A DNA stretch of 64,000 nt, taken from NCBI GenBank assembly GCA_902535745.1, contig CACAUR010000002.1, positions 62,001 to 126,000 of the forward strand, read 5' to 3'. The position numbers and the translations under genes were made by a program. Positions 9,995 to 19,417 of the stretch are shown here, piece by piece. Every line of letters begins with the position of its first letter. Position 1 is the stretch's first letter. Under the pieces are notes generated by a model. It saw nothing but the letters and a program-made list of their open reading frames with translations, was not told the DNA's origin and ran no database searches. The stretch comes from an uncultured Pelagibacteraceae bacterium (GTDB lineage: Bacteria > Pseudomonadota > Alphaproteobacteria > Pelagibacterales > Pelagibacteraceae).

Positions 9995-11911
9995 TCAATC
10001 AGATTTTAATATACTATTTCTAATAAGATCATCTTTAATCTCATCTAAAATTGCTGGGTCATCAATAGTAGGAGGCATTTTATATTCAACATTATCTGCT
10101 ATTTTTCTTATTGTACCTCTTAAAATTTTACCCGATCTTGTTTTTGGAAGTCTTTTAATTATTATTGCAACCTTAAATGCAGCAACTGGACCAATTTTAT
10201 CTCGAACCATTTGAATACATTCTTTAGAAATTGTCTCATTATCTTTGTCTACTCCTGTTTTTAATACAATAAGTCCAATAGGCAACTGCCCTTTTAATTT
10301 ATCTGTTATTCCAAGTACTGCACATTCAGCAACTGACTGATGTTCTGATAATACTTCTTCAATTGCGCCAGTGGATAATCTGTGACCAGCTACATTTATT
10401 ATATCGTCAGTCCTGGACATAATCCAAATATAACCATCTTCATCAATATGACCTGCATCGTAGGTTTGATAATAACCCTCGTAATTTGACATATAATTTT
10501 CTTTGTATCTTTTATCTGCATTCCAAAGAGTTGGAAAAGTTCCTGGTGGCAAAGGTAGTTTTACAACAATATCCCCCATTTCATTTGGATTTGCTAAACT
10601 TTGATCAGGTTTAATTATTTTTACATCATAACCTGGAACAGCTTTACATGCAGAACCATATTTTGTTTTCATCATTTCGATACCAGTACAATTTGAGCTT
10701 ATCGCCCAGCTTGTTTCAGTCTGCCACCAATGATCAATTACTGGAACCTTGAGTAAATTTTCAGCCCACTTTATTGTATCAGGATCTGCACGTTCACCGG
10801 CTAAAAATAAAGACTCAAAAGAGCTTAAATCATATTTTGAAAAAAACTTCCCCTCCGGGTCTTCTTTTTTGATTGCTCTAAAAGCAGTAGGTGCAGTAAA
10901 TAAAGATTTGATTTTATAGTCTGAGATCATTTTCCAGAAGGCACCAGCATCAGGAGTCCCAACTGGCTTACCTTCAAATAAAACAGTGGTGCAACCTTTA
11001 AATAAAGGGGCATAAACAATATAGGAGTGGCCTACAATCCAACCAATATCACTTGCGGACCACCAAACATCGCCTTCATCTATGTTGTAAATATTCTTCA
11101 TAGTCCATTTAAGAGCAACTATGTGGCCCCCGATATCTCTTACAATTCCTTTTGGCACACCAGTTGTACCTGATGTATAAAGAATATAGGCGTATTCATT
11201 TGAATTCATCTCTACACAATCTGTATCTTTTGCATTTGAAAAAGCTTCGTCCCAACTAATTTCTTTTGGAGCATTTAATTTTACCTCATGTCCCTTTCGT
11301 TGGAAAAAGATAACTTTTTCAACCAAATGTTTGGCAAGTTTTAGAGCCCCATCAACGAGTGGTCTATACTCTACTGTTCTTCCAGGTTCGAAACCGCAAG
11401 ATGCAGTTATTAAAATTTTGGCTTTACTATCATCTATACGACTTGCAAGTTCATTAGAGGCGAATCCTCCGAACACCACTGAGTGAATGACACCTATTCT
11501 TCCACATGCCAACATAGCAACAACGGCCTCAGGCACCATTGGCATATAAATTATAGCCCTATCACCTTTTTGGAGCCCTTGATTTCTTAAAGCTCCAGCA
11601 AATTTTGAAACTTTCGACCTTAATTGATTATAGGTAAACTTTGCTTTGTTACCTGTAATTGGGCTATCGTAAATTAGTGCAGTTTTTTCCCCTAAACCGT
11701 TATCAATGTGGAAATCTAGAGCATTATAACAAGTGTTTGTAGTTCCGTTCTCGAACCATTTGTAGAATGGGGGATTAGTATTGTTTAAAATCTTAGTTGG
11801 TTTTTTAAACCAGAATATATCTTCTGATACTTCACGCCAGAACTCCTCTGGTTTAGTAATAGATTTATTGTAAATTTGCTCAAATTTTCTGTTCATATCA
11901 TTATGATTCAA
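9995..11911 (-). CDS. prpE: Propionate-CoA ligase / acyl-CoA synthetase (PrpE-like)
   Basis: 638 aa; YTSGTTGVPKGIVRD AMP-binding motif, SVVFGGFASNELASRIDDSKAK, WWQTETSWAI, KTRSGKILRGTIR. Confidence 0.85.
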   Translation of the reverse strand: MNHNDMNRKFEQIYNKSITKPEEFWREVSEDIFWFKKPTKILNNTNPPFYKWFENGTTNTCYNALDFHIDNGLGEKTALIYDSPITGNKAKFTYNQLRSKVSKFAGALRNQGLQKGDRAIIYMPMVPEAVVAMLACGRIGVIHSVVFGGFASNELASRIDDSKAKILITASCGFEPGRTVEYRPLVDGALKLAKHLVEKVIFFQRKGHEVKLNAPKEISWDEAFSNAKDTDCVEMNSNEYAYILYTSGTTGVPKGIVRDIGGHIVALKWTMKNIYNIDEGDVWWSASDIGWIVGHSYIVYAPLFKGCTTVLFEGKPVGTPDAGAFWKMISDYKIKSLFTAPTAFRAIKKEDPEGKFFSKYDLSSFESLFLAGERADPDTIKWAENLLKVPVIDHWWQTETSWAISSNCTGIEMMKTKYGSACKAVPGYDVKIIKPDQSLANPNEMGDIVVKLPLPPGTFPTLWNADKRYKENYMSNYEGYYQTYDAGHIDEDGYIWIMSRTDDIINVAGHRLSTGAIEEVLSEHQSVAECAVLGITDKLKGQLPIGLIVLKTGVDKDNETISKECIQMVRDKIGPVAAFKVAIIIKRLPKTRSGKILRGTIRKIADNVEYKMPPTIDDPAILDEIKDDLIRNSILKSD

Positions 11912-12044
11912 AATCCTGTTATTTAAGGCTTTTTCTACGTGTTAGTTGCATTTAATTTCAAAAAGCGAGTAAAATCAACCTAAATTAGTCCTAAATAACA
12001 CTTCTAATAACCCTAGATATTTGGTATTAGGACCCAACTTTGAT

Positions 12045-12082
12045 CTAAACTGAAGTTTAGGTCGTAGTTTAAATTTAAACTA
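12045..12082. promoter_or_regulatory. Tandem palindromes upstream of proteorhodopsin (CTAAACT-GA-AGTTTAG and TAGTTTAAATTTAAACTA)
   Basis: Direct reading; four TAAACT/AGTTTA half-sites, palindrome centres 21 bp apart. Confidence 0.7.
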
Positions 12083-12112
12083 ACAAAAAACTAACTAAAG
12101 AGGGAGTTTTTT

Positions 12113-12886
12113 ATGAATAAACTAAAACTGTTTGCATTAGCAGCATTAGCTCTAGTTGGCTTTGCTGGTACAGCAAACGCAGCAGACACTGTTCTGTTAG
12201 CTACGGATGACCTTGTAGGAATATCATTTTGGTTAATTTCTATGGGTATGGCTGCAGCAACTGTCTTTTTCTTTATGGAAAGAGGTTCAGTAGCTGGTGG
12301 TTGGAAAACATCTATAACAGTTGCAGGTCTAGTAACAGGTGTTGCATTTGTTCACTACATGTACATGAGAGAAGTATGGATCATTACAGGTGACTCACCA
12401 ACAGTGTACAGATACATTGATTGGTTGATTACAGTGCCGTTACAAATGATTGAGTTTTATCTAATATTAGCAGCGATAAGAAAAGTACCTTCAGGAATTT
12501 TCTGGAGATTACTAATCGGATCAGTAGTAATGCTAGTAGGTGGATACTTAGGAGAAGCAGGTTACATCAACGCTACACTTGGTTTCGTAATCGGTATGGC
12601 TGGATGGATCTACATCTTATATGAAGTATTCTCAGGTGAAGCTGGAAAAGCAGCATCTAAAAGTGGTAACAAAGCACTTGTTACAGCTTTCGGTGCAATG
12701 AGAATGATCGTAACAATCGGTTGGGCAATTTACCCATTAGGTTACATTTTTGGTTACCTAACAGGCGGAATTGATGCAGCTTCATTGAACATCATTTACA
12801 ACTTAGCTGACTTTATTAACAAGATCGCATTCGGTCTAGTTATTTGGGCAGCTGCAGTTTCAAGTACACCAGCGAGAGCTAGATAA
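12113..12886 (+). CDS. Proteorhodopsin (light-driven proton pump, predicted blue-absorbing)
   Basis: 257 aa; signal peptide ending ANAAD, YRYIDWLITVPLQMIEFYLIL (proton acceptor D, donor E, spectral-tuning Q), LADFINKIAFGLVIW retinal Lys. Confidence 0.97.
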   Translation: MNKLKLFALAALALVGFAGTANAADTVLLATDDLVGISFWLISMGMAAATVFFFMERGSVAGGWKTSITVAGLVTGVAFVHYMYMREVWIITGDSPTVYRYIDWLITVPLQMIEFYLILAAIRKVPSGIFWRLLIGSVVMLVGGYLGEAGYINATLGFVIGMAGWIYILYEVFSGEAGKAASKSGNKALVTAFGAMRMIVTIGWAIYPLGYIFGYLTGGIDAASLNIIYNLADFINKIAFGLVIWAAAVSSTPARAR

Positions 12887-12905
12887 TTAAAATTATCTTA
12901 ATTTT

Positions 12906-12944
12906 AAAATAGGGCGAGTTTAACCACTTGCCCTATTTTTTTTT
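12906..12944 (+). terminator. Rho-independent terminator after proteorhodopsin
   Basis: AATAGGGCGAG-tttaacca-CTTGCCCTATT followed by T9. Confidence 0.85.
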
Positions 12945-12961
12945 GTGCTTATATAAATTTA

Positions 12962-13282
12962 ATGGCAAAAATTACTTACAAAGAGCATAATGGAACGAAC
13001 CATACAGTAGACGTTCAAAACGGACTAACAGTAATGGAAGGTGCCGTTCAAAACAATATACCAGGCATTGATGCAGATTGTGGAGGAAGCATGGCTTGTG
13101 CAACTTGCCATGTTTATATCAAAGAAGATTGGTTTGATAAGATAAATAAAAAAAATGAAGGTGAAGATGATATGCTAGACCAAGCTTACGAACCAAAAAA
13201 AAATAGCAGACTAAGTTGTCAAATAATTGTTTCAGATGATTTAGATGGTTTGGTAGTAGACATGCCAGAAAAACAAACGTAA
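12962..13282 (+). CDS. 2Fe-2S ferredoxin
   Basis: 106 aa; [15 protein letters not shown] cluster motif, RLSCQI. Confidence 0.93.
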   Translation: MAKITYKEHNGTNHTVDVQNGLTVMEGAVQNNIPGIDADCGGSMACATCHVYIKEDWFDKINKKNEGEDDMLDQAYEPKKNSRLSCQIIVSDDLDGLVVDMPEKQT

Positions 13283-14301
13283 TGATTAAAACAGATGCGT
13301 TAATTATTGGAGCTGGACCAACTGGTCTTTTTACTGCGCACCAATTAAAATTAATTGGTTTAGATTGTGAGATCGTTGATAACTTGGATAAGATAGGTGG
13401 ACAATGTATAGAACTTTATCCTGACAAACCAATTTACGATATTCCCGCGGTTCCAGAATGCACAGGCGAAGAGCTTACTAATAATTTAATTAATCAACTA
13501 AAACCATTTGATATTAAATTTCATTTATCTGAAAGAGTTGATGAAGTAAAAAAAGATGGTGAAAAGTGGATTGTTAAGACAAATAAAGGAACTTCGTTTA
13601 CTACACCAAATGTCATAATTGCGGGTGGAGTTGGATCATTTGAACCAAGAAAATTTTCAGTTGAAGGACATGAGAAATTTGAAAATAAATCAATTTTATA
13701 TTCAATAAAGGATAAAAATATTTTTAAAGGTAAAACAGTTTCAATTTTTGGTGGTGGGGATAGTGCTTTAGATTGGGCTGTTGAATTGTCAAATAATTCT
13801 AATGTAAACTTGATACATAGAAGGGATGAATTTAGAGGCGCTCAGGCAACTGTTGATAAAGTTCATGAATTTACAAAATCAAAAAAAATAAATCTTTTTA
13901 CCAAGTTTCAATTAAAAAAACTTAATGGTTCAAGTAAAATTGAAAGTATAGATATTGAAGATGATGATAAAAAAATTAAAAATTTAAAAACAGACTATGT
14001 GCTAGGTTTCTTTGGACTTATTATGCAGTTAGGACCAATTGCAAATTGGGGGCTTAATATTGATAAAAAAACAGTCGAAGTTGATACTGAAAAATTCGAA
14101 ACAAACCAAAAAGGGATTTATGCTGTTGGTGACATTTGTAACTATCCAGGGAAATTAAAATTAATTTTATCAGGTTTTCACGAAGGGGCTTTAGCAGCAA
14201 GGGCATGCTTCAAATTAGCTAGGCCAAATGAGAAATATCGTTTTGAGTTTACAACATCTTCAAAAGCTATAAAAAATAGACTTGGCGTTAAAAGTGATTG
14301 A
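13282..14301 (+). CDS. Ferredoxin-NADP+ reductase, thioredoxin-reductase-like type
   Basis: 339 aa; ALIIGAGPTGLFTAHQL, GGQCIELYPDKPIYDIP, GGGDSALDWAVEL, YAVGDICNYPGKLKLI; no CxxC redox pair of true TrxB. Confidence 0.9.
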   Translation: MIKTDALIIGAGPTGLFTAHQLKLIGLDCEIVDNLDKIGGQCIELYPDKPIYDIPAVPECTGEELTNNLINQLKPFDIKFHLSERVDEVKKDGEKWIVKTNKGTSFTTPNVIIAGGVGSFEPRKFSVEGHEKFENKSILYSIKDKNIFKGKTVSIFGGGDSALDWAVELSNNSNVNLIHRRDEFRGAQATVDKVHEFTKSKKINLFTKFQLKKLNGSSKIESIDIEDDDKKIKNLKTDYVLGFFGLIMQLGPIANWGLNIDKKTVEVDTEKFETNQKGIYAVGDICNYPGKLKLILSGFHEGALAARACFKLARPNEKYRFEFTTSSKAIKNRLGVKSD

Positions 14302-14920
14302 GCTTTTTACAGCCGATACGCCTAATGGAAAAAAGATCTCAATTATGCTTGAGGAAATTCAATATGAGTACAAAGTTACGAAGGTTAATTTGTTTAAAAA
14401 TGAACAATTTAAACCTGAGTTTAAAAAAATAAGCCCATTTAATAAGACCCCTGTAATTAAAGACCATGATAATGGTAAAACAATTTTTGAGTCTGGCGCA
14501 ATCTTGATCTACCTAGGTAATAAAAGTGGTAAGTTTTATGACGAAAAAAATAGAGATCAAATCAATCAATGGTTAATGGCCCAGATGGGTTATGTTGGAC
14601 CTATGCTGGGCCAGCATCATCAGTTTCATCATTATAATTCAGGAAAAAGTAAATTTGGGGAAGACAGATATTTTAAAATATCAAAGGCAATCTATAACGA
14701 TTTGGATCTAAGATTATCACAATCAAAATTTTTAGCAGGTGAAGAGTACTCAATTGCTGATATAGCTACATGGCCATGGATTGCTAGGCATGACTGGCAT
14801 GATATTGGTTTGAAGAACTATAAAAATTTGATGAGATGGTATAACGATATCGCAGGTAGAGCAGCGGTTATCAAAGGTTATGATTTTATGAATAAAGGAG
14901 AAAAAATACCCTCTCCCTAA
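14294..14920 (+). CDS. Glutathione S-transferase family protein
   Basis: Frame of the 14282 ORF; TADTPNGKKISIMLEE, NKTPVIKDHDNGKTIFESGAILIYL; GTG start at 14294 or TTG at 14282. Confidence 0.85.
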   Translation: MIELFTADTPNGKKISIMLEEIQYEYKVTKVNLFKNEQFKPEFKKISPFNKTPVIKDHDNGKTIFESGAILIYLGNKSGKFYDEKNRDQINQWLMAQMGYVGPMLGQHHQFHHYNSGKSKFGEDRYFKISKAIYNDLDLRLSQSKFLAGEEYSIADIATWPWIARHDWHDIGLKNYKNLMRWYNDIAGRAAVIKGYDFMNKGEKIPSP

Positions 14921-15336
14921 ACGTCACTTGCGTAAACTTTTTCCTCTTTTTCATGTTTTTCTTGAGCTGAAATACTTAATGTTGCAACAGGACGAGCAAT
15001 TAATCTCTTAATTCCAATCGGCTCACCTGTATCCTCACAGAAACCATAAGTCCCATCTTTAATTCTTCTAAGCGCAGCATCGATTTTAGATATAAGTTTT
15101 ATCTGTCTATTTATAGCTCTCATCTCAACATTTTTGTCAGTGTATGAACTTGCCTGATCCACAATGTCTGCTGATGTGCTATTGTCATCCATTGAGCTAT
15201 TGTACAAAGCTTCGTTATTTGATCTTATTAGATCTTTTTTCCACTCCGATAATTTGTTTTTGAAAAACAGCTTATGTTTTTCACACATATATTTTTCTGA
15301 TTCTTTTGGAACGTAGTTTTTTGAAATTTTAACCAT
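14917..15336 (-). CDS. dksA: DksA/TraR family RNA polymerase-binding regulator
   Basis: 139 aa; GTYGFCEDTGEPIGIKRLIARPVATLSISAQEKHE, one-Cys variant of the DksA C-terminal finger. Confidence 0.88.
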   Translation of the reverse strand: MVKISKNYVPKESEKYMCEKHKLFFKNKLSEWKKDLIRSNNEALYNSSMDDNSTSADIVDQASSYTDKNVEMRAINRQIKLISKIDAALRRIKDGTYGFCEDTGEPIGIKRLIARPVATLSISAQEKHEKEEKVYASDV

Positions 15337-15416
15337 TTTAATTTCTAAAGCGCTCGCAGTATATTCAGCAATTAAATGGTGTCAAGAAACCATTAATTGT
15401 ATAAATATATAGATAT

Positions 15417-16736
15417 ATGTTTAAAAAAAAGAATATAAGTAATTTATTCTATCTTTTTTTAATTACGCACTTATTTGTTTGGACTTTGATTCCTTCAATA
15501 ACAAATAATAATTTACCATTAGATACAATAGAAGCATTAGCCTGGGGTAGTAATTTAGATTGGGGATATAACAAACATCCACCAGTGAGTGCTTTCTTTG
15601 TTGAATTTTTTTACTTTTTTTTTGGAAGTAATGACATTGCATATTATTTTTTAAGCCAAATTTTTGTAATGTTAACTTTCTATATTGTTTGGATATTTTC
15701 AAATGAATTTTTTCAAAATAAAACTTTAAGTTTTTTTTCTGTTTTAATTCTTGAAGGAATATATTTTTATAATTTTACCACACCAGAATTTAATGTAAAT
15801 GTTTGCCAGTTACCTTTTTGGGCTTTTACAGTTTACCTTTCATGGAAATTATATATGAAGAAAGATACAAATACTGTAATACTGATTTTGTTAGGTGTAA
15901 CCGCTGCAATTGGTTTTTTAACAAAGTATTTGTTTGCTTATTTGCTTTTATCAGTAGTAATAATTTTTGCCTATGATTTTTTTATAACAAAAACTAGGAA
16001 AATAGATTTTAAACATTATTTACCAATTGAAATATTTTTTGTTTTGTTAGTCCCTCATTTAATTTGGCTTTTTCAAAATGATTTTGTAACAATTAAATAT
16101 GCTTTTAATAGAGCTGGACTAGTAGATTATAGTTTTTTAAATCACTTAAAGTTTCCAATTTTATTTTTGATCAAGCAGATTGGAATATTAATTCCTTTTT
16201 TTGTTCTTTGTTATTTTATAATAAAAAAAATAAAAATAAGATTTGATATAAAGGATAAAAAAAAATATTTCATTTTACTTATAAACTTTCTTCCAATAGT
16301 TTTAATGTTTATAACTTCAGTAGTAACTGGCTCAAAAATAAGAACAATGTGGATGACACCTTTTTATCTTTTTTTCGGTGTCTTTATCTTAAGTATGTTT
16401 GATATTAAAGATGACGAACAAACGTTTAAAGAATTTTTCAAACCATTTTTAATATTGTTTTTATTATCTCCTATTACATATGGTCTGGTCTCACTCATTA
16501 ATGAAAATAAAAGGACTGATTACAAGGGTAAGATTGAAGCTAATAAAGTTCTTCAAGTTTGGCAAAAAGATTTCACAGAATCAATTAATGTGGTTTTAGG
16601 AGATGAATGGTATGCAGGTAATATATCTTACCATATGGAAGGAAGACCAGTATGGCTTGGAGAAATAAATCAAAAAAATGTTGATTTACTAAATGCATAT
16701 ATTTGTACTAAAAAAGTTTGTGTAGGTTATAGATGA
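15417..16736 (+). CDS. Membrane glycosyltransferase, ArnT/PMT family (GT39-like)
   Basis: 439 aa, multi-TM; LPLDTIEALAWGSNLDWGYNKHPPVSAF. Confidence 0.82.
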   Translation: MFKKKNISNLFYLFLITHLFVWTLIPSITNNNLPLDTIEALAWGSNLDWGYNKHPPVSAFFVEFFYFFFGSNDIAYYFLSQIFVMLTFYIVWIFSNEFFQNKTLSFFSVLILEGIYFYNFTTPEFNVNVCQLPFWAFTVYLSWKLYMKKDTNTVILILLGVTAAIGFLTKYLFAYLLLSVVIIFAYDFFITKTRKIDFKHYLPIEIFFVLLVPHLIWLFQNDFVTIKYAFNRAGLVDYSFLNHLKFPILFLIKQIGILIPFFVLCYFIIKKIKIRFDIKDKKKYFILLINFLPIVLMFITSVVTGSKIRTMWMTPFYLFFGVFILSMFDIKDDEQTFKEFFKPFLILFLLSPITYGLVSLINENKRTDYKGKIEANKVLQVWQKDFTESINVVLGDEWYAGNISYHMEGRPVWLGEINQKNVDLLNAYICTKKVCVGYR

Positions 16737-17599
16737 AAAAAATAATAATCTTAATTCCAATTTATAACGATTGGCAGTCTCTTGAAAAACTTATTGAAGA
16801 TATAAACTTGAAGGTGAAAAACATTCACTGCAAGTTCTCAATTTTTGTAATTAATGATGGATCGACAGAGAAATATGATGATAAAAAATTTTCTACTGAG
16901 GAAATAAAAGTTGAAGTAATAAATTTATTAAAAAATGTTGGACACGCAAGATCTATTGCGACCGGTTTGAAATATATTTATGAAAAAGAGGATTTTGATT
17001 ATGCAATTCCAATGGATGGCGACGGGGAGGACAGACCAGATGAAATTAGTAAATTTATTGAAAGCACAGATTATTATGTTGAAAAAGCAATAGTTGGTGA
17101 AAGAATTAAAAGATCCGAAGGATCAATTTTTACTTTTTTTTATGTAGTCCATAAATTTTTGACATATTTCTTTACAGGAAAAAGTATTAAATTTGGAAAT
17201 TTCACTTGTTTACCCAAATCAGTTATTAAAAAGTTTATTATTGAAAAATCATCCTGGAATAGTTTTTCTGGATCTCTTGTTAAAATTGAAAAAAGTTTTG
17301 GATCCATTAAATCAATCAGAGGCAAACGTTATTTTGGACCATCGAAAATGAGTTTTATAAATCTAGTTAAACACAGTTTATCCATCATTTCTGTTTTTAA
17401 GTTTAATGTTATTATAAGATCAATTTTGTTTTTTGTAATTTATTTTGCCATCATAAATAAAAATATTTCCTTAATCACTATCTTTCCTCTTTTTCTTCTT
17501 ATCTTTTTTTTATTTATCATTTTCAATTTATCTAATAGAGAAAATATCAAAGAATTCGATGCATCACTCTCAAACATTGGGGATGTTCGTCCGCACTAG
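16733..17599 (+). CDS. GT2 glycosyltransferase, polyprenyl-phosphate sugar transferase type with C-terminal TMs
   Basis: 288 aa; [34 protein letters not shown]; 4-bp ATGA overlap with the upstream gene. Confidence 0.82.
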   Translation: MKKIIILIPIYNDWQSLEKLIEDINLKVKNIHCKFSIFVINDGSTEKYDDKKFSTEEIKVEVINLLKNVGHARSIATGLKYIYEKEDFDYAIPMDGDGEDRPDEISKFIESTDYYVEKAIVGERIKRSEGSIFTFFYVVHKFLTYFFTGKSIKFGNFTCLPKSVIKKFIIEKSSWNSFSGSLVKIEKSFGSIKSIRGKRYFGPSKMSFINLVKHSLSIISVFKFNVIIRSILFFVIYFAIINKNISLITIFPLFLLIFFLFIIFNLSNRENIKEFDASLSNIGDVRPH

Positions 17600-18876
17600 T
17601 TTGCTACTATTTTAGGTAAACAATAAAAATCCGCTGTATCAATTTTTGAGGAATATTGTCTTCTCATACTCCATTTTTTATTTATTCCTGCACTTGCTAA
17701 GCTAATTGTTGATCTTCCATATCTATAGTTAGTATTGTCAATAGATTGCATTAAATTTTTTATCTTCTCGTCTTTTGTAGACTTAAATAAACTATTACCT
17801 TTTTCAGAGTCAGACAAGCCTGACAAAATTATACCAGCTTTTTGATACTTAAATCCATCTTTGTATATTAGATCAAGACCTGTAAGAGCGTTTTTAACTA
17901 TTTCGATACTATTATTTGTTGCAATAGGAAAGTCGATTGTCTTTGAATTTGAGTAAAATATACCTTTATTTTGAAAAGGACTTGTTCTTATAAAAATCGT
18001 AACAGATTTGCATACTAATGACTCAGATCTAATTTTTTCTGCTGCATTCAAACAGTAGCTTGTTACAGACTCTTTTAGTTCTCTAAGTTTTTCTATTTTC
18101 TTTCCAAACGATCTCGATACACAACAACTTTTTCTTTTTGCTTGTTTGGTTTCAATTTCGATACAAGGAACACCTCTAAGCTCCATAGCAGTTCTTGAAC
18201 TAAGAACATTTTTAGTTTTTTTAATCCAAGTGTTCGAGGCATTTTTTAATTGTTTTGCATTATAAATCCCGTTTTTGATATAAAACTTTGAGAGTTGTTT
18301 TCCAACTCCCCATATATCTCTTACTTCAACTTTTTCTAATATTGGGTCTAAGTCCTTAATATTGACCAAACTTACAACACCCGACTTTTGTTTTTTTGCT
18401 ATATGATTTGCAACCTTGCTTAAAGTTTTAGTTTCAGCTATTCCAATACTAGTTGGTATACCAGTCCATTGTAAAACAGTATTTCTAATTTCTTTACCAA
18501 CATCCTTTACATCTTTGTCTGAAAAATTAGACAAATCTAAAAAAGCTTCATCAATAGAATAAACTTCTATTTTTGAGTTAAATCTCTTTAGTGTTCGCAT
18601 TACTCTTCGTGATATGTCCCCATATAGAGAATAGTTTGACGAAAATACTTGAACATTATTTTTTATGATAATATTTCGTGCTTTAAAATAAGGCTCTCCC
18701 ATTTTAATTCCTAAGGCTTTAGCCTCGTTAGATCTTGATATTATACATCCATCATTATTAGAAAGAACTACCACAGGTAACTTTCTTATTTTTGGATTGA
18801 ATAATCTTTCACAAGAAACATAGAAAGAATTGCAATCTATCAATGCAATTTTTTTAGTATACAGAGTGGATGACAT
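17596..18876 (-). CDS. umuC: Y-family DNA polymerase V subunit UmuC
   Basis: 426 aa; [54 protein letters not shown]. Confidence 0.95.
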   Translation of the reverse strand: MSSTLYTKKIALIDCNSFYVSCERLFNPKIRKLPVVVLSNNDGCIISRSNEAKALGIKMGEPYFKARNIIIKNNVQVFSSNYSLYGDISRRVMRTLKRFNSKIEVYSIDEAFLDLSNFSDKDVKDVGKEIRNTVLQWTGIPTSIGIAETKTLSKVANHIAKKQKSGVVSLVNIKDLDPILEKVEVRDIWGVGKQLSKFYIKNGIYNAKQLKNASNTWIKKTKNVLSSRTAMELRGVPCIEIETKQAKRKSCCVSRSFGKKIEKLRELKESVTSYCLNAAEKIRSESLVCKSVTIFIRTSPFQNKGIFYSNSKTIDFPIATNNSIEIVKNALTGLDLIYKDGFKYQKAGIILSGLSDSEKGNSLFKSTKDEKIKNLMQSIDNTNYRYGRSTISLASAGINKKWSMRRQYSSKIDTADFYCLPKIVAN

Positions 18877-19249
18877 AAGTTACGACTCCCCAAACAAAAA
18901 TATCTGCTTCTTCATTTATTAAAATTCTATCCTCAAATTTTTTAGATCCCGAGGTTAAAAATTGCCTATCTTTTTCTTTAACAAAATTTTTAACAACGAG
19001 TTCGTCGTGAACATTTGCTATAACAGTAGAAAAGTTTTTGGGCTTTAGGCTTTTGTCTACAACCAATAGATCTCCGTCATAAATTCCAGCATTGACCATA
19101 GATTTTCCCTGCACCCTAATTATAAATGTTGCGGGAACATTTTTTATGAGGTGAACATTTAGATCTATATCTTCTTCAATGTAGTCTGTAGCTGGCGAAG
19201 GAAAACCCGCTCCAGCTTTGTGCAAATAATAGGGTATAGTTAACTTCAT
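18854..19249 (-). CDS. umuD: UmuD-like S24 peptidase
   Basis: 131 aa; [38 protein letters not shown] (Ser), [13 protein letters not shown] (Lys). Confidence 0.93.
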   Translation of the reverse strand: MKLTIPYYLHKAGAGFPSPATDYIEEDIDLNVHLIKNVPATFIIRVQGKSMVNAGIYDGDLLVVDKSLKPKNFSTVIANVHDELVVKNFVKEKDRQFLTSGSKKFEDRILINEEADIFVWGVVTYVIHSVY

Positions 19250-19253
19250 AAAT

Positions 19254-19268
19254 GTTCTTATTTTGTTC
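19254..19268 (-). promoter_or_regulatory. Predicted LexA operator GTTC-ttatttt-GTTC of umuDC
   Basis: Exact match to the alphaproteobacterial GTTCN7GTTC LexA box, 4 bp before the umuD ATG. Confidence 0.8.
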
Positions 19269-19330
19269 TTTTCTAATTAATAGCCTAATAAATCGATATA
19301 GTCAAATAGGTTGTATTTTGAGTCTGAAAT

Positions 19331-19390
19331 TGAATCAAAAGTGAATCAAAACGTGAACACCGAAACTACATTTTGATACGTTGTGGATAA
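19331..19390. repeat. Iteron-like TGAATCAAAA direct repeats, an inverted TTTTGAT and a perfect DnaA box (TGTGGATAA)
   Basis: TGAATCAAAA at 19331-19340 and 19342-19351; TTTTGAT at 19371-19377; TGTGGATAA (=TTATCCACA reverse) at 19382-19390. Confidence 0.55.
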
Positions 19391-19417
19391 CTTTTACAAG
19401 GGATAGAGTAAAAAGAG

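Noticed and set aside
14917-15336. DksA with incomplete Cys4 zinc finger as a novelty
   Set aside because: The single-Cys CEDTGEPI...RPVATLSISAQE form resembles ordinary alphaproteobacterial DksA variants.
15361-15416. Imperfect hairpin AATTAAATGGT...AACCATTAATT between dksA and the GT39 gene
   Set aside because: Short, bulged and AT-rich; likely chance or a weak terminator-like structure, too little evidence.
19321-19395. Chromosomal replication origin
   Set aside because: Only one DnaA box and two short repeats; no dnaA/hemE/parAB context. Kept only as an iteron-like observation.
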